A stretch of DNA of 64,000 nt from positions 1-64,000 of the forward strand of contig NZ_GL476300.1 of the NCBI RefSeq assembly GCF_000148725.1, written 5' to 3'. This DNA comes from Roseibium sp. TrichSKD4. GTDB taxonomy: Bacteria > Pseudomonadota > Alphaproteobacteria > Rhizobiales > Stappiaceae. The notes under the pieces are model-generated. The model searched no databases and was not told the DNA's origin. It saw only the letters and a program-made list of their open reading frames with translations. Below, in pieces: positions 26,833 to 35,857 of this stretch (its first letter is position 1; each line of letters opens with the position of its first letter). A program made the position numbers and the translations under genes.

Positions 26833-27643
26833 TAAGTGCCTTTTCGTCGGTCAGTGCGGCCTGAATCCGCGGCCAAGGGCACATATAGATGCACACTTGT
26901 TCACGCATGAACCCTGCAAGCAGGTAGGTTGTCGAGGTTAGAATAGCGATCCAGATATAGGCCGCCATGGGTGCCTGAAACGTCGCCAGCTCATAAACCA
27001 GTGTTGGCGCATCGTTGAAGTAGAGAACCCATGCACCACCTGTCCACCAGGCAATCATGATCCAGAAGAAGTGCTTAGTCACCCGCTTCGCAACCTTGCT
27101 TGCGGTCCATGGCGCATTGTCGAGTACGATCCGCTCGCGGCGATCACCTTCGACCTTGCGTTCCACCCAGAGGAACAAGTCTGTCCAAACGGTCTGTGGG
27201 CATAGATACCCACACCACAAGCGGCCCGCGATTGCGTTCATCAGGAACAGGGCAACGGCTGCGATAATCAACAGCCCGGTCAGGTAATAGACTTCCTGCG
27301 GCCAGATTTCGATAAAGAAGAAGTAGCCCCTGCGCCCTTCCATGTCGACGAGCACTGCCTGATCCGGGGCATTCGGGCCTCGGTCAAAACGGATGAAGGG
27401 CAGGAAATAGTAGATCCCGATTGTGATGAACAGCAGGGTCCATTTGATCCTGCGAAACAGCCCATGGGTTGCCATGGGGTAGATCTTTTTTGCTGATGCA
27501 AACCACTCTTCCGAGTGTTCAGCAGTCTCGGCTTCGGTTTTGGAAACCATGCCGCCGTCCTTTTCTCTGGCGGATCCTGCCCCAAAAGGATCCTGAACCA
27601 CACCCGAACCGGTCTCCTTCCCCGCTTCAGGCAATACTTTCAA
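26833..27643 (-). pseudogene. ccoG: ccoG (fixG/rdxA), 5' part
   Basis: The first 270 codons of CcoG. After a polar N-terminus (~70 residues), several membrane segments follow (KWTLLFITIGIYYFLPFI; LLIIAAVALFLMNAIA), then the redox motif CGYLCPQTVW and the region EQVCIYMCPWPRIQ. The frame is lost in the insertion sequence: after EKAL the codons SSR are element DNA, then stop at 26822. The 5' product keeps the membrane part but lacks both iron-sulfur clusters. Confidence 0.92.
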
Positions 27644-27692
27644 TGCAAGTGATACGGTCGCTTTAGCCGATATGCATTGCGCCGGATCAAAT

Positions 27693-27723
27693 CAGCGCCA
27701 GGAGATTGAATTTCCCGGCGCTG
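27693..27723 (-). promoter_or_regulatory. Stem-loop between ccoP and ccoG
   Basis: On the minus strand CAGCGCCGGGA and TCCTGGCGCTG pair over 11 bp (one G-U) around a 9-base loop. It lies 9 bases after the ccoP stop and lacks a T-run. It probably stabilises ccoNOQP mRNA or lowers read-through into ccoGHIS. Confidence 0.5.
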
Positions 27724-27731
27724 GTTCATCT

Positions 27732-28613
27732 TTACTGACCACCACCAAAGGAGTGGACATAGACCGTCAAGGATTTGATGGTCGCCGGATCAAGACGTGC
27801 TTCCCAGCCCGGCATGACACCGTTGCGCGGGTTCTTGATCTGCGCGGTGATCGCATCAAGGGTTTTGCCATAGAGATAGTTGGCAGAAACCAGGCTTGGT
27901 GCGCCAACATCCTGAATGCCCTTCAGGTCATCGCCATGACAAGCTGCACAGTTGTCTACATAGAGCGTCTCGCCTGCTGCCAGATCGACACCTTCCTTCG
28001 GCTCAAGACCTGCCTTTACAGCCACGAAGCTTGCGACTTGATCGATCTCTTCGCGTGATAGAAGTTCGTCACGGCCGAAGGCTGGCATGTCACCAAAACG
28101 GGTATCTTCATAATCGTTATGGCGAATACCGTATTGAAGTGTCGTATGGATGGCGTCGAGAATACCACCCCAAATCCAGGTGTCGTCCTGAAGGTTTGGA
28201 TAGCCCTCAAAGCCGGTCGCCCCTGTGCCATGACATGGTGCGCAGTTGTCACCGAAGGCAGCCTGACCGTTTGCCAATGCAAACTCCAGCAGGCTTTGGT
28301 CAGCCTTGATTTCCTCAAGCGGCGTTGCGACGATCTTGTCGGCAAAGCCGGACCGAGCATCAATGCCCTCCTGATAAGCGGCCAAAGCATCTGCACGCTG
28401 GCTGTTGCCCAGAACACCTGAAGTGTAACTGCTGACCATGGGCCAGGATGGGTAGAGAACCCAATAGCCGATGGCCCAGGCGATGCAGAGGTAGAAACTG
28501 TACAACCACCATCTAGGAAGCGGATTGTTGAGTTCCTTCAGACCGTCCCATTCGTGACCGGTGGTTTCAACCCCGGAAACCTGGTCGATTTCTTTATTGT
28601 GACTGTCAGCCAT
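27732..28613 (-). CDS. ccoP: cbb3 cytochrome oxidase dihaem subunit CcoP (FixP)
   Basis: A 293-residue membrane-anchored cytochrome c that brings electrons to CcoO/CcoN. The N-terminal membrane segment spans ~35-55 (WWLYSFYLCIAWAIGYWVLY). Two haem c sites are present: CAPCH at 124-128 and CAACH at 222-226. Length is normal. ccoQ ends three bases before its start. Confidence 0.97.
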   Translation of the reverse strand: MADSHNKEIDQVSGVETTGHEWDGLKELNNPLPRWWLYSFYLCIAWAIGYWVLYPSWPMVSSYTSGVLGNSQRADALAAYQEGIDARSGFADKIVATPLEEIKADQSLLEFALANGQAAFGDNCAPCHGTGATGFEGYPNLQDDTWIWGGILDAIHTTLQYGIRHNDYEDTRFGDMPAFGRDELLSREEIDQVASFVAVKAGLEPKEGVDLAAGETLYVDNCAACHGDDLKGIQDVGAPSLVSANYLYGKTLDAITAQIKNPRNGVMPGWEARLDPATIKSLTVYVHSFGGGQ

Positions 28614-28616
28614 GGA

Positions 28617-28772
28617 TCAATCCTCCCGAAACGGGATCTGAGACGCATCGTCAAACTTTTCGCGGTTTTTCGGCCAAAGCGCATAGGCCAAAACGATGCT
28701 GAAAAGGATCACGAAGTAGATGAGGCCCCAGGTTTGCGCGAACCCTGCAACAGCCATGTATGTCTCGTTCAT
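28617..28772 (-). CDS. ccoQ: cbb3 oxidase small subunit CcoQ (FixQ)
   Basis: A 51-residue single-pass membrane protein: MNETYMAVAGFAQTWGLIYF, then VILFSIVLAYALWPKNREKF. This is the CcoQ pattern of one helix followed by a basic/acidic tail. It stabilises the oxidase complex. It sits between ccoO (6 bases away) and ccoP (3 bases away) as usual. It is short enough to be skipped by gene finders. Confidence 0.94.
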   Translation of the reverse strand: MNETYMAVAGFAQTWGLIYFVILFSIVLAYALWPKNREKFDDASQIPFRED

Positions 28773-28778
28773 AACCAC

Positions 28779-29513
28779 CTACCTCAAGTTTGCCTTGTTG
28801 TCGTAGATCGAGAAATCGACGAGCGTTCCGAGCATCTGGAGATAGGCCACTAGGGCATCCATCTCGGTGACTTCTCTCGGGTTGCCGTCGTAATCGCGCA
28901 CTGCGATCCCCGGCCAACGCTCTTCGAATTCATAGGCTGCATCCGTGTCAGGCATGGCCTGGCCCATCAGGTCGGATGCTGCAGCGTCGATCTGCTCTTG
29001 TGTGTAAGGAACACCGACAATCGCGTTTGCTTTCAAGGTTGCCGAAATTTCACGCGTATCCAGACGGGTCTCCGCAAGGAACGGATATCCCGGCATGATG
29101 GATGTTGGCACGACAGACCTTGGATCGATCAAGTGCTCCACATGCCAGTCGTCAGAGTATTTTCCGCCAACACGCGCCAGATCCGGACCCGTCCGCTTAG
29201 ATCCCCATTGATGCGGATGATCGTACATGGACTCAGCCGCCAGCGAGAAGTGACCGTAGCGTTCCAGTTCGTCACGCATCGGACGCACCATCTGCGAGTG
29301 GCAGGTGTAACACCCTTCGCGAACGTAGATCTCACGCCCTGCCATTTCCAGCGGAGTGTAAGGCCGCATACCCTCAGTTTTTTCGATGGTGCTCTTCAGA
29401 TAGTAGAGCGGTGCAATTTCGACGAGGCCGCCGATCGAGACCATGATGAGGATGCCTACGAGAAGAACGATTGAGTTCTTCTCGAAGATTTCGTGTTTTG
29501 TCCAAACAGACAT
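28779..29513 (-). CDS. ccoO: cbb3 cytochrome oxidase monohaem subunit CcoO (FixO)
   Basis: A 244-residue membrane-anchored cytochrome c. The N-terminal membrane segment is at ~14-38, the haem c site CYTCH at 68-72, and the axial Met likely in [10 protein letters not shown] chose ATG 29513 because GGGGAG lies ~9 bases upstream and [13 protein letters not shown] is the conserved start; an extension to 29585 would run into ccoN. It lies 13 bases after the ccoN stop. Confidence 0.97.
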   Translation of the reverse strand: MSVWTKHEIFEKNSIVLLVGILIMVSIGGLVEIAPLYYLKSTIEKTEGMRPYTPLEMAGREIYVREGCYTCHSQMVRPMRDELERYGHFSLAAESMYDHPHQWGSKRTGPDLARVGGKYSDDWHVEHLIDPRSVVPTSIMPGYPFLAETRLDTREISATLKANAIVGVPYTQEQIDAAASDLMGQAMPDTDAAYEFEERWPGIAVRDYDGNPREVTEMDALVAYLQMLGTLVDFSIYDNKANLR

Positions 29514-29526
29514 TATTATTCTCCCC

Positions 29527-31182
29527 TTATTCGGCAGCAGCCAGGGAGCCGGCAGGCATGGTGTCAGCTTCTTCAGCTTCTCCATGACGAACCGTCATCC
29601 AAAGGTTGTAAGCCATGATCAGGGAGCCGAGGACGAACAGAGCGCCACCCAATGCCCGGATCACATAGAACGGATACATCGCATCAACGGTTTCGATGAA
29701 AGAGTACTCCAGGAAGCCCAGCGCATCGTATGCACGCCACATCAGACCCTGCATGATACCGGAGACCCACATCGCGGTGATGTAGAGAACGATACCCAGA
29801 GTGGACAGCCAGAAGTGCCAGTTCACCAATTTCAGCGAGTAAAGCTGTTTTTTGTTCCACAGCCACGGGATCAAGCAATACAGCGCTCCGAAGGAGATGT
29901 AGCCAACCCAGCCAAGTGCACCGGAGTGAACGTGACCAATGGTCCAGTCCGTGTAGTGCGACAGGGAGTTGACTGCCCGTAAGCTCATCAGTGGCCCTTC
30001 GAAAGTGGACATGCCGTAGAAGGCAACCGAGACCACCATCATCCGCAAAACCGGATCAGTCCGCAGCTTGTCCCATGCCCCTGAAAGGGTCATCAGACCG
30101 TTGATCATGCCACCCCAGGACGGCATCCAGAGGATGATGGAGAAGGTTGCGCCCAGCGTGGATGCCCATTGCGGCAGAGCCGTGTAGTGCAAGTGGTGCG
30201 GACCAGCCCAGATGTAGATGAAAATCAATGCCCAGAAATGCACGATGGACAGGCGGTAGGAGTAAACCGGCCGGTCAGTGCGCTTCGGCACGAAGTAGTA
30301 CATGATGGCGAGGAAGCCGGCGGTCAGGAAGAAGCCCACCGCGTTGTGGCCGTACCACCACTGAACCATGGCATCTTGAACACCAGACCAGACTATGACC
30401 GACTGGGTCGAGTAGATCGACACCGGAATGGTCAGATTGTTGGTGATGTGCAGCATGGCAACAGTGACGATGAACGCCAGATAGAACCAGTTCGCCACGT
30501 AGATGTGCGGCTCTTTCCGCTTCCACAGCGTACCAAGGAACAGCATCAGGTAAGCGACCCAAACAATCGTCAGCCAAAGGTCGGCATACCATTCCGGCTC
30601 GGCATATTCCTTGCCTTGTGTCGCGCCCAACAGATAGCCGGTGCCCGCAATCAGGATGAAGGCGTTGTAACCGAGAACCACGAACCAAGGCAGGATGCCA
30701 CCCGGCATGCGCGCGCGGCAAGTCCGCTGCACCACATACATGGACGTTGCCAGAAGCACGTTGCCGCCAAACGCAAAAATCACCGCTGAGGTGTGCAGCG
30801 GGCGCATACGGCCGAAATTGGTCCAGGGAAGATCAAAGTTCAGTGCGGGCCAAGCCAGCTGGCTGGCAATGATCAGCCCGACGAGGAATCCGGCGATTCC
30901 CCAGAACATCGCAGCCACAGAAGCAAACTTGATAGGGCCGATGTTGTAATTCGGCTTTCCGTCAATCTCCTGCGGGATCTGCTGATTGTCCCCCTCGAAA
31001 TAGTTTTTGAAGATGTAAAACACACCGCCAGCAGCGAACAACGCTCCCAGACCGGTGTGAAATGCCATCACTTGATCGAATGTTTTGCCTGCGATGATCA
31101 GGCATCCGAATGCGATTACGGCGAGGAAAAGAGCAAAGAAGCCCTCTTCCATCGTAAGCATTCTGGCATGTGAAGTTGCCAT
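29527..31182 (-). CDS. ccoN: cbb3 cytochrome oxidase catalytic subunit CcoN (FixN)
   Basis: A 551-residue subunit with twelve predicted helices that carries haem b, haem b3 and CuB and reduces oxygen with very high affinity. Conserved haem/copper ligands are seen in [13 protein letters not shown], in [12 protein letters not shown], in [14 protein letters not shown], and in [12 protein letters not shown]. Length is normal. A perfect FNR/FixK box lies about 80 bases upstream, fitting induction at low oxygen. Confidence 0.97.
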   Translation of the reverse strand: MATSHARMLTMEEGFFALFLAVIAFGCLIIAGKTFDQVMAFHTGLGALFAAGGVFYIFKNYFEGDNQQIPQEIDGKPNYNIGPIKFASVAAMFWGIAGFLVGLIIASQLAWPALNFDLPWTNFGRMRPLHTSAVIFAFGGNVLLATSMYVVQRTCRARMPGGILPWFVVLGYNAFILIAGTGYLLGATQGKEYAEPEWYADLWLTIVWVAYLMLFLGTLWKRKEPHIYVANWFYLAFIVTVAMLHITNNLTIPVSIYSTQSVIVWSGVQDAMVQWWYGHNAVGFFLTAGFLAIMYYFVPKRTDRPVYSYRLSIVHFWALIFIYIWAGPHHLHYTALPQWASTLGATFSIILWMPSWGGMINGLMTLSGAWDKLRTDPVLRMMVVSVAFYGMSTFEGPLMSLRAVNSLSHYTDWTIGHVHSGALGWVGYISFGALYCLIPWLWNKKQLYSLKLVNWHFWLSTLGIVLYITAMWVSGIMQGLMWRAYDALGFLEYSFIETVDAMYPFYVIRALGGALFVLGSLIMAYNLWMTVRHGEAEEADTMPAGSLAAAE

Positions 31183-31262
31183 TTTTAGCGCCCCAGTTCT
31201 TACAATCGTTACAAGGTGCCAACGATATGGAAGACCAAAAGCATGCCACTGACTGACCCGCG

Positions 31263-31276
31263 TTGATTCAAATCAA
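31263..31276. promoter_or_regulatory. FNR/FixK box upstream of ccoN
   Basis: TTGATTCAAATCAA is a perfect match to the consensus TTGAT-N4-ATCAA bound by FNR, FixK and related CRP-family regulators. It lies 81 bases before the ccoN start. fixK lies 3.6 kb away. Confidence 0.88.
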
Positions 31277-31376
31277 GAATCGGGCAAACCAGCGGGTTTC
31301 AGGGGTTTAAATGCAGTTGAATTGTTTGGGTTTTTGAAAAATTGTCGCAGCTGTCACGCATTTGCCCAATGACAAT

Positions 31377-32435
31377 TCAGGATAGTGGCTGACGAGATTC
31401 TCGCCCTAGCATCACAACCGAAATCCAGGGCAAAAGCAGCGCCATGGAGACGAATCGGAAAATCTGGTGAACCGCAACGTAAATGGGATCAAGGTCCAGC
31501 ATGAAGGACAAGAGCGTCATCACCTCCAGCCCGCCCGGCGCATAGGCTAGTAGCGCCTGTCCGAATGGTATGTCCATCCAGTAAGACGTGATGGACGCTC
31601 CCAGCCCTGCAATCAAAACGCCTGCTGCAAAAGCTGCAACGGAAATGCCCGTCAGGCGGACCAGTTCCCGTGGTGTAATGGATTCAAATCGGCTGCCAAT
31701 CAAAGACCCCAGAAGGATGTAACAGGGTATTTGAAGCTGTTCCGGAAGCCCCATGGGAACATAACCGCTTCCATTGCCAATCATGCTGATCAGAAACGAG
31801 CCAACCATCCATCCGGCCGGAACACCGGCTCTGTTGGCAAAAAAACCGCCAACTGCACAAAGAAACAGGCCAATAAGGCTCGTGAGCAAAGGAACGCGTT
31901 CCACTGCGTTTGCTGTTTCGGCTGGAAGGCCTGATGTCCCGACGATCAGCATCGGCAAGAATGCAACGAGGAATAACAGGCGGATTGTCTGCGTCGTTGC
32001 GATCCGGCCAAGGTCAGCACCCCGTTCCGCAGCCAGCGCCATCACAAAAGACAGCGCGCCGGGAATAGCGCCGTAAAGAGCTGTTTCGGCAGGCCAACGG
32101 CCTGCATATCGCAGCACCGCATAGCTTGCACATGCAATTCCAAACACGGTGATTGCCAGAATAGCCAAGGAGAGCGGCCATTCAGATGCTCGAAGCAGGA
32201 AGTCCGGCTGCACTCCCGAGCCCATGACCAATCCCAGCGCGACAAACACCGCGTTGCGAACAGGGGTTGACACTCCGGTTGAGAAACCACCCAAGGTCAC
32301 GAGAGCCACGGCAACCATTGCTCCAGATAGCCATCCAGCGGGTAAACCCAGCCACGTAAACACCGCACCACCAAGCCCACCGACCAAGGCAGTGAGACCA
32401 AGTTTTAACAGAGACTTTTTGAATATAATGCCCAT
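31377..32435 (-). CDS. AbrB-family (PF05145-type) membrane protein
   Basis: A 352-residue, very hydrophobic protein with two similar halves (LPAGWLSGAMVAV near residue 31 and VPAGWMVGSFLIS near residue 205), typical of the AbrB duplication family. Some members are annotated ammonia monooxygenase or regulator, but no activity is established. I expect about ten membrane segments. It ends 194 bases before ccoN and is transcribed in the same direction; it is probably not part of the oxidase operon because the FNR box lies between. Confidence 0.85.
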   Translation of the reverse strand: MGIIFKKSLLKLGLTALVGGLGGAVFTWLGLPAGWLSGAMVAVALVTLGGFSTGVSTPVRNAVFVALGLVMGSGVQPDFLLRASEWPLSLAILAITVFGIACASYAVLRYAGRWPAETALYGAIPGALSFVMALAAERGADLGRIATTQTIRLLFLVAFLPMLIVGTSGLPAETANAVERVPLLTSLIGLFLCAVGGFFANRAGVPAGWMVGSFLISMIGNGSGYVPMGLPEQLQIPCYILLGSLIGSRFESITPRELVRLTGISVAAFAAGVLIAGLGASITSYWMDIPFGQALLAYAPGGLEVMTLLSFMLDLDPIYVAVHQIFRFVSMALLLPWISVVMLGRESRQPLS

Positions 32436-32561
32436 CTAGACTGCCTGCTCGTGTCGAAGCACCCGTCCCTTTTGGGGGCACTCCTGACGGTTGAGCTAGC
32501 TCCCTTTCATAAGAAAGGCATCATTGATTTAAACAATCAACATAAGATCAAGGTCAGCGCG

Positions 32562-33269
32562 TCAATCTGTGACGCCGGGCACATCTGGAACACGCGGGGC
32601 TGTAAATGGTGTTGGGCCAAGACACTCCAACTCAGCCGCTTTTGCAACTTCTGGCATGACCTCTACGGTCCGAAGCATTTCTTGCAATGCGGACAGATGG
32701 TCAATTTTGGCCGCTTCGCCATGTGTATAAAGAACGGCCCAGCGAGCGCAGGCTGCAAGAAGAAGGTCCAGAACGCTCACCTCGTAGCCCAGCAAAAAGG
32801 ACCCTTGCTGCTTTTCAATCTCTGCATTCAGGAGCGCAAAGTGCTCATTCACCCGACCTCCAAGTGTTGAGACCAGTTCAGACTGCCCGGCCTTGTCCGT
32901 GACATATACATGCGGGCGGAAAGAGACACGAAGATCGGACTGAAGCGTGCTGGAGAGGAAAAACAGCCACTTCAAAAACCGGCCTCGTTCCGGACCGTTT
33001 GGTAAGGCACCCAAGCTTCCGTGCTTGTCGGACATATGAAGTAGTATGGCCGCCGTTTCAAACAGCGGAGCATCCTGATCCGGGTCGACCAGAACAGGCA
33101 AAAGCCCTTGCGGGTTGAGCTGCCGATAGGTCTCCGACTTGTGCGCCTGAATGCTCCGATCGACAGCGTGATAGCGATAAGGCTGATGCAGTACCTCCAG
33201 AGCCATCCTGACCACCAGATTTGCACTGTCCGGCGAGCCGTAAAGCTCATAAATCGCCTGCTTTTCCAT
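32562..33269 (-). CDS. Glutathione S-transferase family protein
   Basis: A 235-residue protein with an N-terminal thioredoxin-like fold (IYELYGSPDSANLVVRMAL, then NPQGLLPVLVD and LFETAAILLHM, the glutathione-binding region) and a helical C-terminal domain. The catalytic Ser may be Ser12 in YGSPDS. Substrate unknown. AGGAG lies before the start. It is divergent from hemN, and the FNR-like box lies between them, so it could be oxygen-responsive. Confidence 0.88.
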   Translation of the reverse strand: MEKQAIYELYGSPDSANLVVRMALEVLHQPYRYHAVDRSIQAHKSETYRQLNPQGLLPVLVDPDQDAPLFETAAILLHMSDKHGSLGALPNGPERGRFLKWLFFLSSTLQSDLRVSFRPHVYVTDKAGQSELVSTLGGRVNEHFALLNAEIEKQQGSFLLGYEVSVLDLLLAACARWAVLYTHGEAAKIDHLSALQEMLRTVEVMPEVAKAAELECLGPTPFTAPRVPDVPGVTD

Positions 33270-33307
33270 CGCCCTCTCCTTTTCAGACCTCCTGTTTGAA
33301 AAACCGA

Positions 33308-33321
33308 TTGAGAAAAATCAA
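33308..33321. promoter_or_regulatory. FNR/FixK-like box upstream of hemN
   Basis: TTGAGAAAAATCAA matches TTGAT-N4-ATCAA with one changed base. It lies 35 bases before the hemN start and 39 bases before the divergent GST gene. It would place hemN in the low-oxygen regulon with ccoN. Confidence 0.75.
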
Positions 33322-33355
33322 GGCAATTGCGGGCAGATCAGTGAAATGTGCGCCA

Positions 33356-34732
33356 ATGAGCAAGATCGACCTTTCCTACGCGATGCGGACGGTTCCGCGT
33401 TACACCAGCTATCCGACAGCCCCTCACTTTCATGACGGGTTGAGCGCTGACACCTATGTCAGCTGGCTTGAGGCCCTCGGACCGAGCGATACGTTGTCGC
33501 TGTATCTTCACGTGCCTTATTGCCGGGAAATCTGCCACTATTGCGGCTGCCACACAAAGGCGACACGCAAGGAAGCACCGCTGGTTGCTTATGCAAAAAC
33601 GCTCCGCCAAGAGATCGAATTAGTCGCCGCTCACCTCACATCTGCAGGCTCTGTGCGGCATATCCATTGGGGTGGCGGTACGCCGAGCCTTCTGCCTCAT
33701 ACCGACCTTTTGCAAATCACTCAAGATCTTCAGGACAGGTTCCAATTCGCAGCTGATGTTGAGCACGCGATTGAACTTGATCCACGTAACGTCACCCCTG
33801 CCCTTGCAGAAACACTGCAGAAAATGGGTGTGAACCGCGCAAGCCTTGGTGTTCAGGATTTCGACCTTACCGTCCAAAAAGCCATTGGCCGGGTTCAGCC
33901 TTTTGATCTGGTTGCAAAAGCCGTTGCAGATTTGCACGCGGTGGGCCTGACCGATCTCAATTTCGACCTTATGTACGGCCTTCCAGAACAAACGCGAGAG
34001 ACCATTCTCGATACAATCACAAAAACGCTTGAGCTACGCCCCGGACGGATTGCCTTGTTCGGCTATGCCCATGTGCCGTGGATGCGCAAGCATCAAACCT
34101 TGATGGACGAAACACGGCTACCCGATGCAGCTGAACGCCTGGCCATGGCGGATTTGGCCCGCACCGCCCTCCAAGACGCTGGATATACGGCAATCAGGCT
34201 GGATCATTTTGCGTTGCCGGAAGACAGCATGGCTCAACAACTTGAAGCTGGAGACCTGCGCCGTAACTTCCAAGGCTACACGACAGATCAGGGTGATCAG
34301 TTGATTGGTTTTGGTGTCTCTTCCATCGGCAAACTAAGCCAAGGTTATATCCAGAACCTACCTGACGTGGGCGGTTGGAGACGCAAGATCGAAGCGGGAA
34401 CCTCGCCAATCGGAAAAGGCTTGGCCCTTTCAACCGACGACCTTTTGCGCGGCCGGATCATCGAGCAACTGATGACAGACTATCAATGCGACGTTGAAAA
34501 GACCTGCGGTGCATTCGGAGTCTGCACATCCTCCTTAAGCGATTGTTTTGATGCGCTATCTGGACTTGCTGATGATGGGCTTGTCCGATTGTCCCGCTCA
34601 GGTGATCACGGGTTTCGTGTTGAGATCACGGAACAAGGACAGCCCTATGTTCGCTTGGCTGCAGCGGCCTTCGACGCGTATCTGGGCGGGAGCATGACCT
34701 CCGGCAAAGCGCGCCACTCAACGGCTGTTTGA
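33356..34732 (+). CDS. hemN: Oxygen-independent coproporphyrinogen III oxidase
   Basis: A 458-residue radical SAM enzyme that converts coproporphyrinogen III to protoporphyrinogen IX without oxygen. The cluster motif is C56-x3-C60-x2-C63-x-C65 (PYCREICHYCGC). The N-terminal YTSYPTAPHF is the HemN-specific mark that separates it from HemW. WGGGTPSLL and the C-terminal domain are present. I chose ATG 33356; an extension to 33221 would overlap the divergent gene. It makes haem for the cbb3 oxidase at low oxygen. Confidence 0.95.
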   Translation: MSKIDLSYAMRTVPRYTSYPTAPHFHDGLSADTYVSWLEALGPSDTLSLYLHVPYCREICHYCGCHTKATRKEAPLVAYAKTLRQEIELVAAHLTSAGSVRHIHWGGGTPSLLPHTDLLQITQDLQDRFQFAADVEHAIELDPRNVTPALAETLQKMGVNRASLGVQDFDLTVQKAIGRVQPFDLVAKAVADLHAVGLTDLNFDLMYGLPEQTRETILDTITKTLELRPGRIALFGYAHVPWMRKHQTLMDETRLPDAAERLAMADLARTALQDAGYTAIRLDHFALPEDSMAQQLEAGDLRRNFQGYTTDQGDQLIGFGVSSIGKLSQGYIQNLPDVGGWRRKIEAGTSPIGKGLALSTDDLLRGRIIEQLMTDYQCDVEKTCGAFGVCTSSLSDCFDALSGLADDGLVRLSRSGDHGFRVEITEQGQPYVRLAAAAFDAYLGGSMTSGKARHSTAV

Positions 34733-34768
34733 GCCGCCACCCAGCTGTGGAAATGCAGAATAAAAAAT

Positions 34769-34793
34769 AGCCGACACGATGTGCCGGCTTTTT
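34769..34793. terminator. Terminator between hemN and fixK
   Basis: AGCCG-A-CAC-GAT-GTG-C-CGGCT with one mismatch is followed by five T on the plus strand and preceded by six A. It ends hemN and may also serve fixK from the other side. Confidence 0.85.
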
Positions 34794-34833
34794 CAGTTGG
34801 GGAGGATACCAAAAAGAAAAGTTGGAAGACCGG

Positions 34834-35547
34834 TCAATGCATGCCGGTCATTTGGCAAAGGCTGCAGACGCGCTTCAAGTGGATTTGGTCTGACCGGTCA
34901 ATGCGGATAACTCCGCGGCGCTTGAGATCAGATACCACACGGCTCACGGTCTCGATGGTCAATCCGAGATAGTCTGCAATTTCCTGACGCGTCATGTGAA
35001 GCTTCAGATCGTAGCCGTCATTGTCCTCATCATCCGGACCGATACAGCCAAGGCCGCCGCGATCTGGAACCAGATACATCAGGAAGCTGGCTACCCGCTC
35101 AACAGCCGATTTCCGTCCGAGAAGAACCGCATGCTCGTGAAGGATCCGCATCTGGTTTGAAAGGCATTTGGCCAGCTTGCACTGGACTTCGGCAGAACCC
35201 TCTACAAGGCGCAACTCAAGCTCGTGAACCGTTGCTTCCGTCAAGGTTTCTGCTGTGCAGTCATATTCGTCACTGCCCGCAAGGCCGAAGATTTCCCCCT
35301 GACGCAGAACTTCCACCACCTGACGTCGCCCGTCTGGAAGCAGCTTGAAGAGCATGACTGTTCCGGACGCAACTTCAAACAATCTGCGCGCCGGGTCGCC
35401 TTCGTAATAGATCACGTCATGCGATGCGTAGGTAGAGGTCTTGGCTCCGAAGTCCGCAAAGGTTTCATCAGACTTCGCCCCGGAAGGTCGTACCGGTCTT
35501 ACACGCCGCGCGAGCCGGATCCCGTCTTGGGGTTCAAGATAAGCCAT
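34834..35547 (-). CDS. fixK: Crp/Fnr family regulator FixK
   Basis: A 237-residue cAMP-receptor-like regulator: cyclic-nucleotide-binding fold (~28-145) and helix-turn-helix (MTRQEIADYLGLTIETVSRV, 185-204). The N-terminus has no Cys cluster, so it cannot hold the FNR [4Fe-4S] oxygen sensor; this points to FixK, whose level is set by FixJ. An unusual C-x2-C (VCSLC) lies at the C-terminus. I chose ATG 35547 for the AAGGAGG just upstream; an extension to 35712 is not supported. It should bind the boxes before ccoN and hemN. Confidence 0.9.
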   Translation of the reverse strand: MAYLEPQDGIRLARRVRPVRPSGAKSDETFADFGAKTSTYASHDVIYYEGDPARRLFEVASGTVMLFKLLPDGRRQVVEVLRQGEIFGLAGSDEYDCTAETLTEATVHELELRLVEGSAEVQCKLAKCLSNQMRILHEHAVLLGRKSAVERVASFLMYLVPDRGGLGCIGPDDEDNDGYDLKLHMTRQEIADYLGLTIETVSRVVSDLKRRGVIRIDRSDQIHLKRVCSLCQMTGMH

Positions 35548-35721
35548 ATTTCCCTCCTTGGTCCGGATGGACCGCGCCCGAATGGGCAACATGATGTCAA
35601 AAGGCCCGCACCAAGGTTGGGACACCCTCCGCAATATAAGCTCCGGATTGGTCATGAACCTGAATGCAGCAAATCGCCCCGTCCGACGATTTCGCCTCTT
35701 CAATGCAACCACGTTAACCGC

Positions 35722-35735
35722 ATGACATAGATCAA
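35722..35735. promoter_or_regulatory. Weak FNR/FixK-like box upstream of fixK
   Basis: ATGACATAGATCAA (TTGATCTATGTCAT on the gene strand) keeps one full half-site; the second half has two differences. It lies 175 bases before fixK and could mediate autoregulation. Confidence 0.4.
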
Positions 35736-35749
35736 TAAATTCGGTCGAA

Positions 35750-35769
35750 TGCGTAAGGCCTACTACTTA
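35750..35769. promoter_or_regulatory. Possible FixJ-binding site upstream of fixK
   Basis: On the fixK strand TAAGTA-N8-TACGCA. TAAGTAG resembles the GTAMGTAG core described for phosphorylated FixJ in Sinorhizobium meliloti. The same pair of hexamers with a 6-base spacer occurs at 36259-36276. It lies ~203 bases before the chosen fixK start. Confidence 0.5.
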
Positions 35770-35814
35770 GCGGCGTATTGCCTCATGCGACGTCCGAACG
35801 CACAACCTCATTGT

Positions 35815-35832
35815 CTAAGGCAGACGCCTTAG
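35815..35832 (-). terminator. Hairpin after the FixT-like gene
   Basis: CTAAGGC-AGAC-GCCTTAG is a perfect 7-bp stem 26 bases after the stop of the FixT-like gene. There is no clear T-run, so termination is only possible. Confidence 0.35.
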
Positions 35833-35857
35833 GCGTTATGCAATTGTTTTCGCTGCG

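Noticed and set aside
30169-30789. Long plus-strand open frame
   Set aside because: It lies wholly antisense to ccoN and shows the composition of a shadow frame (His, Arg and Gln rich).
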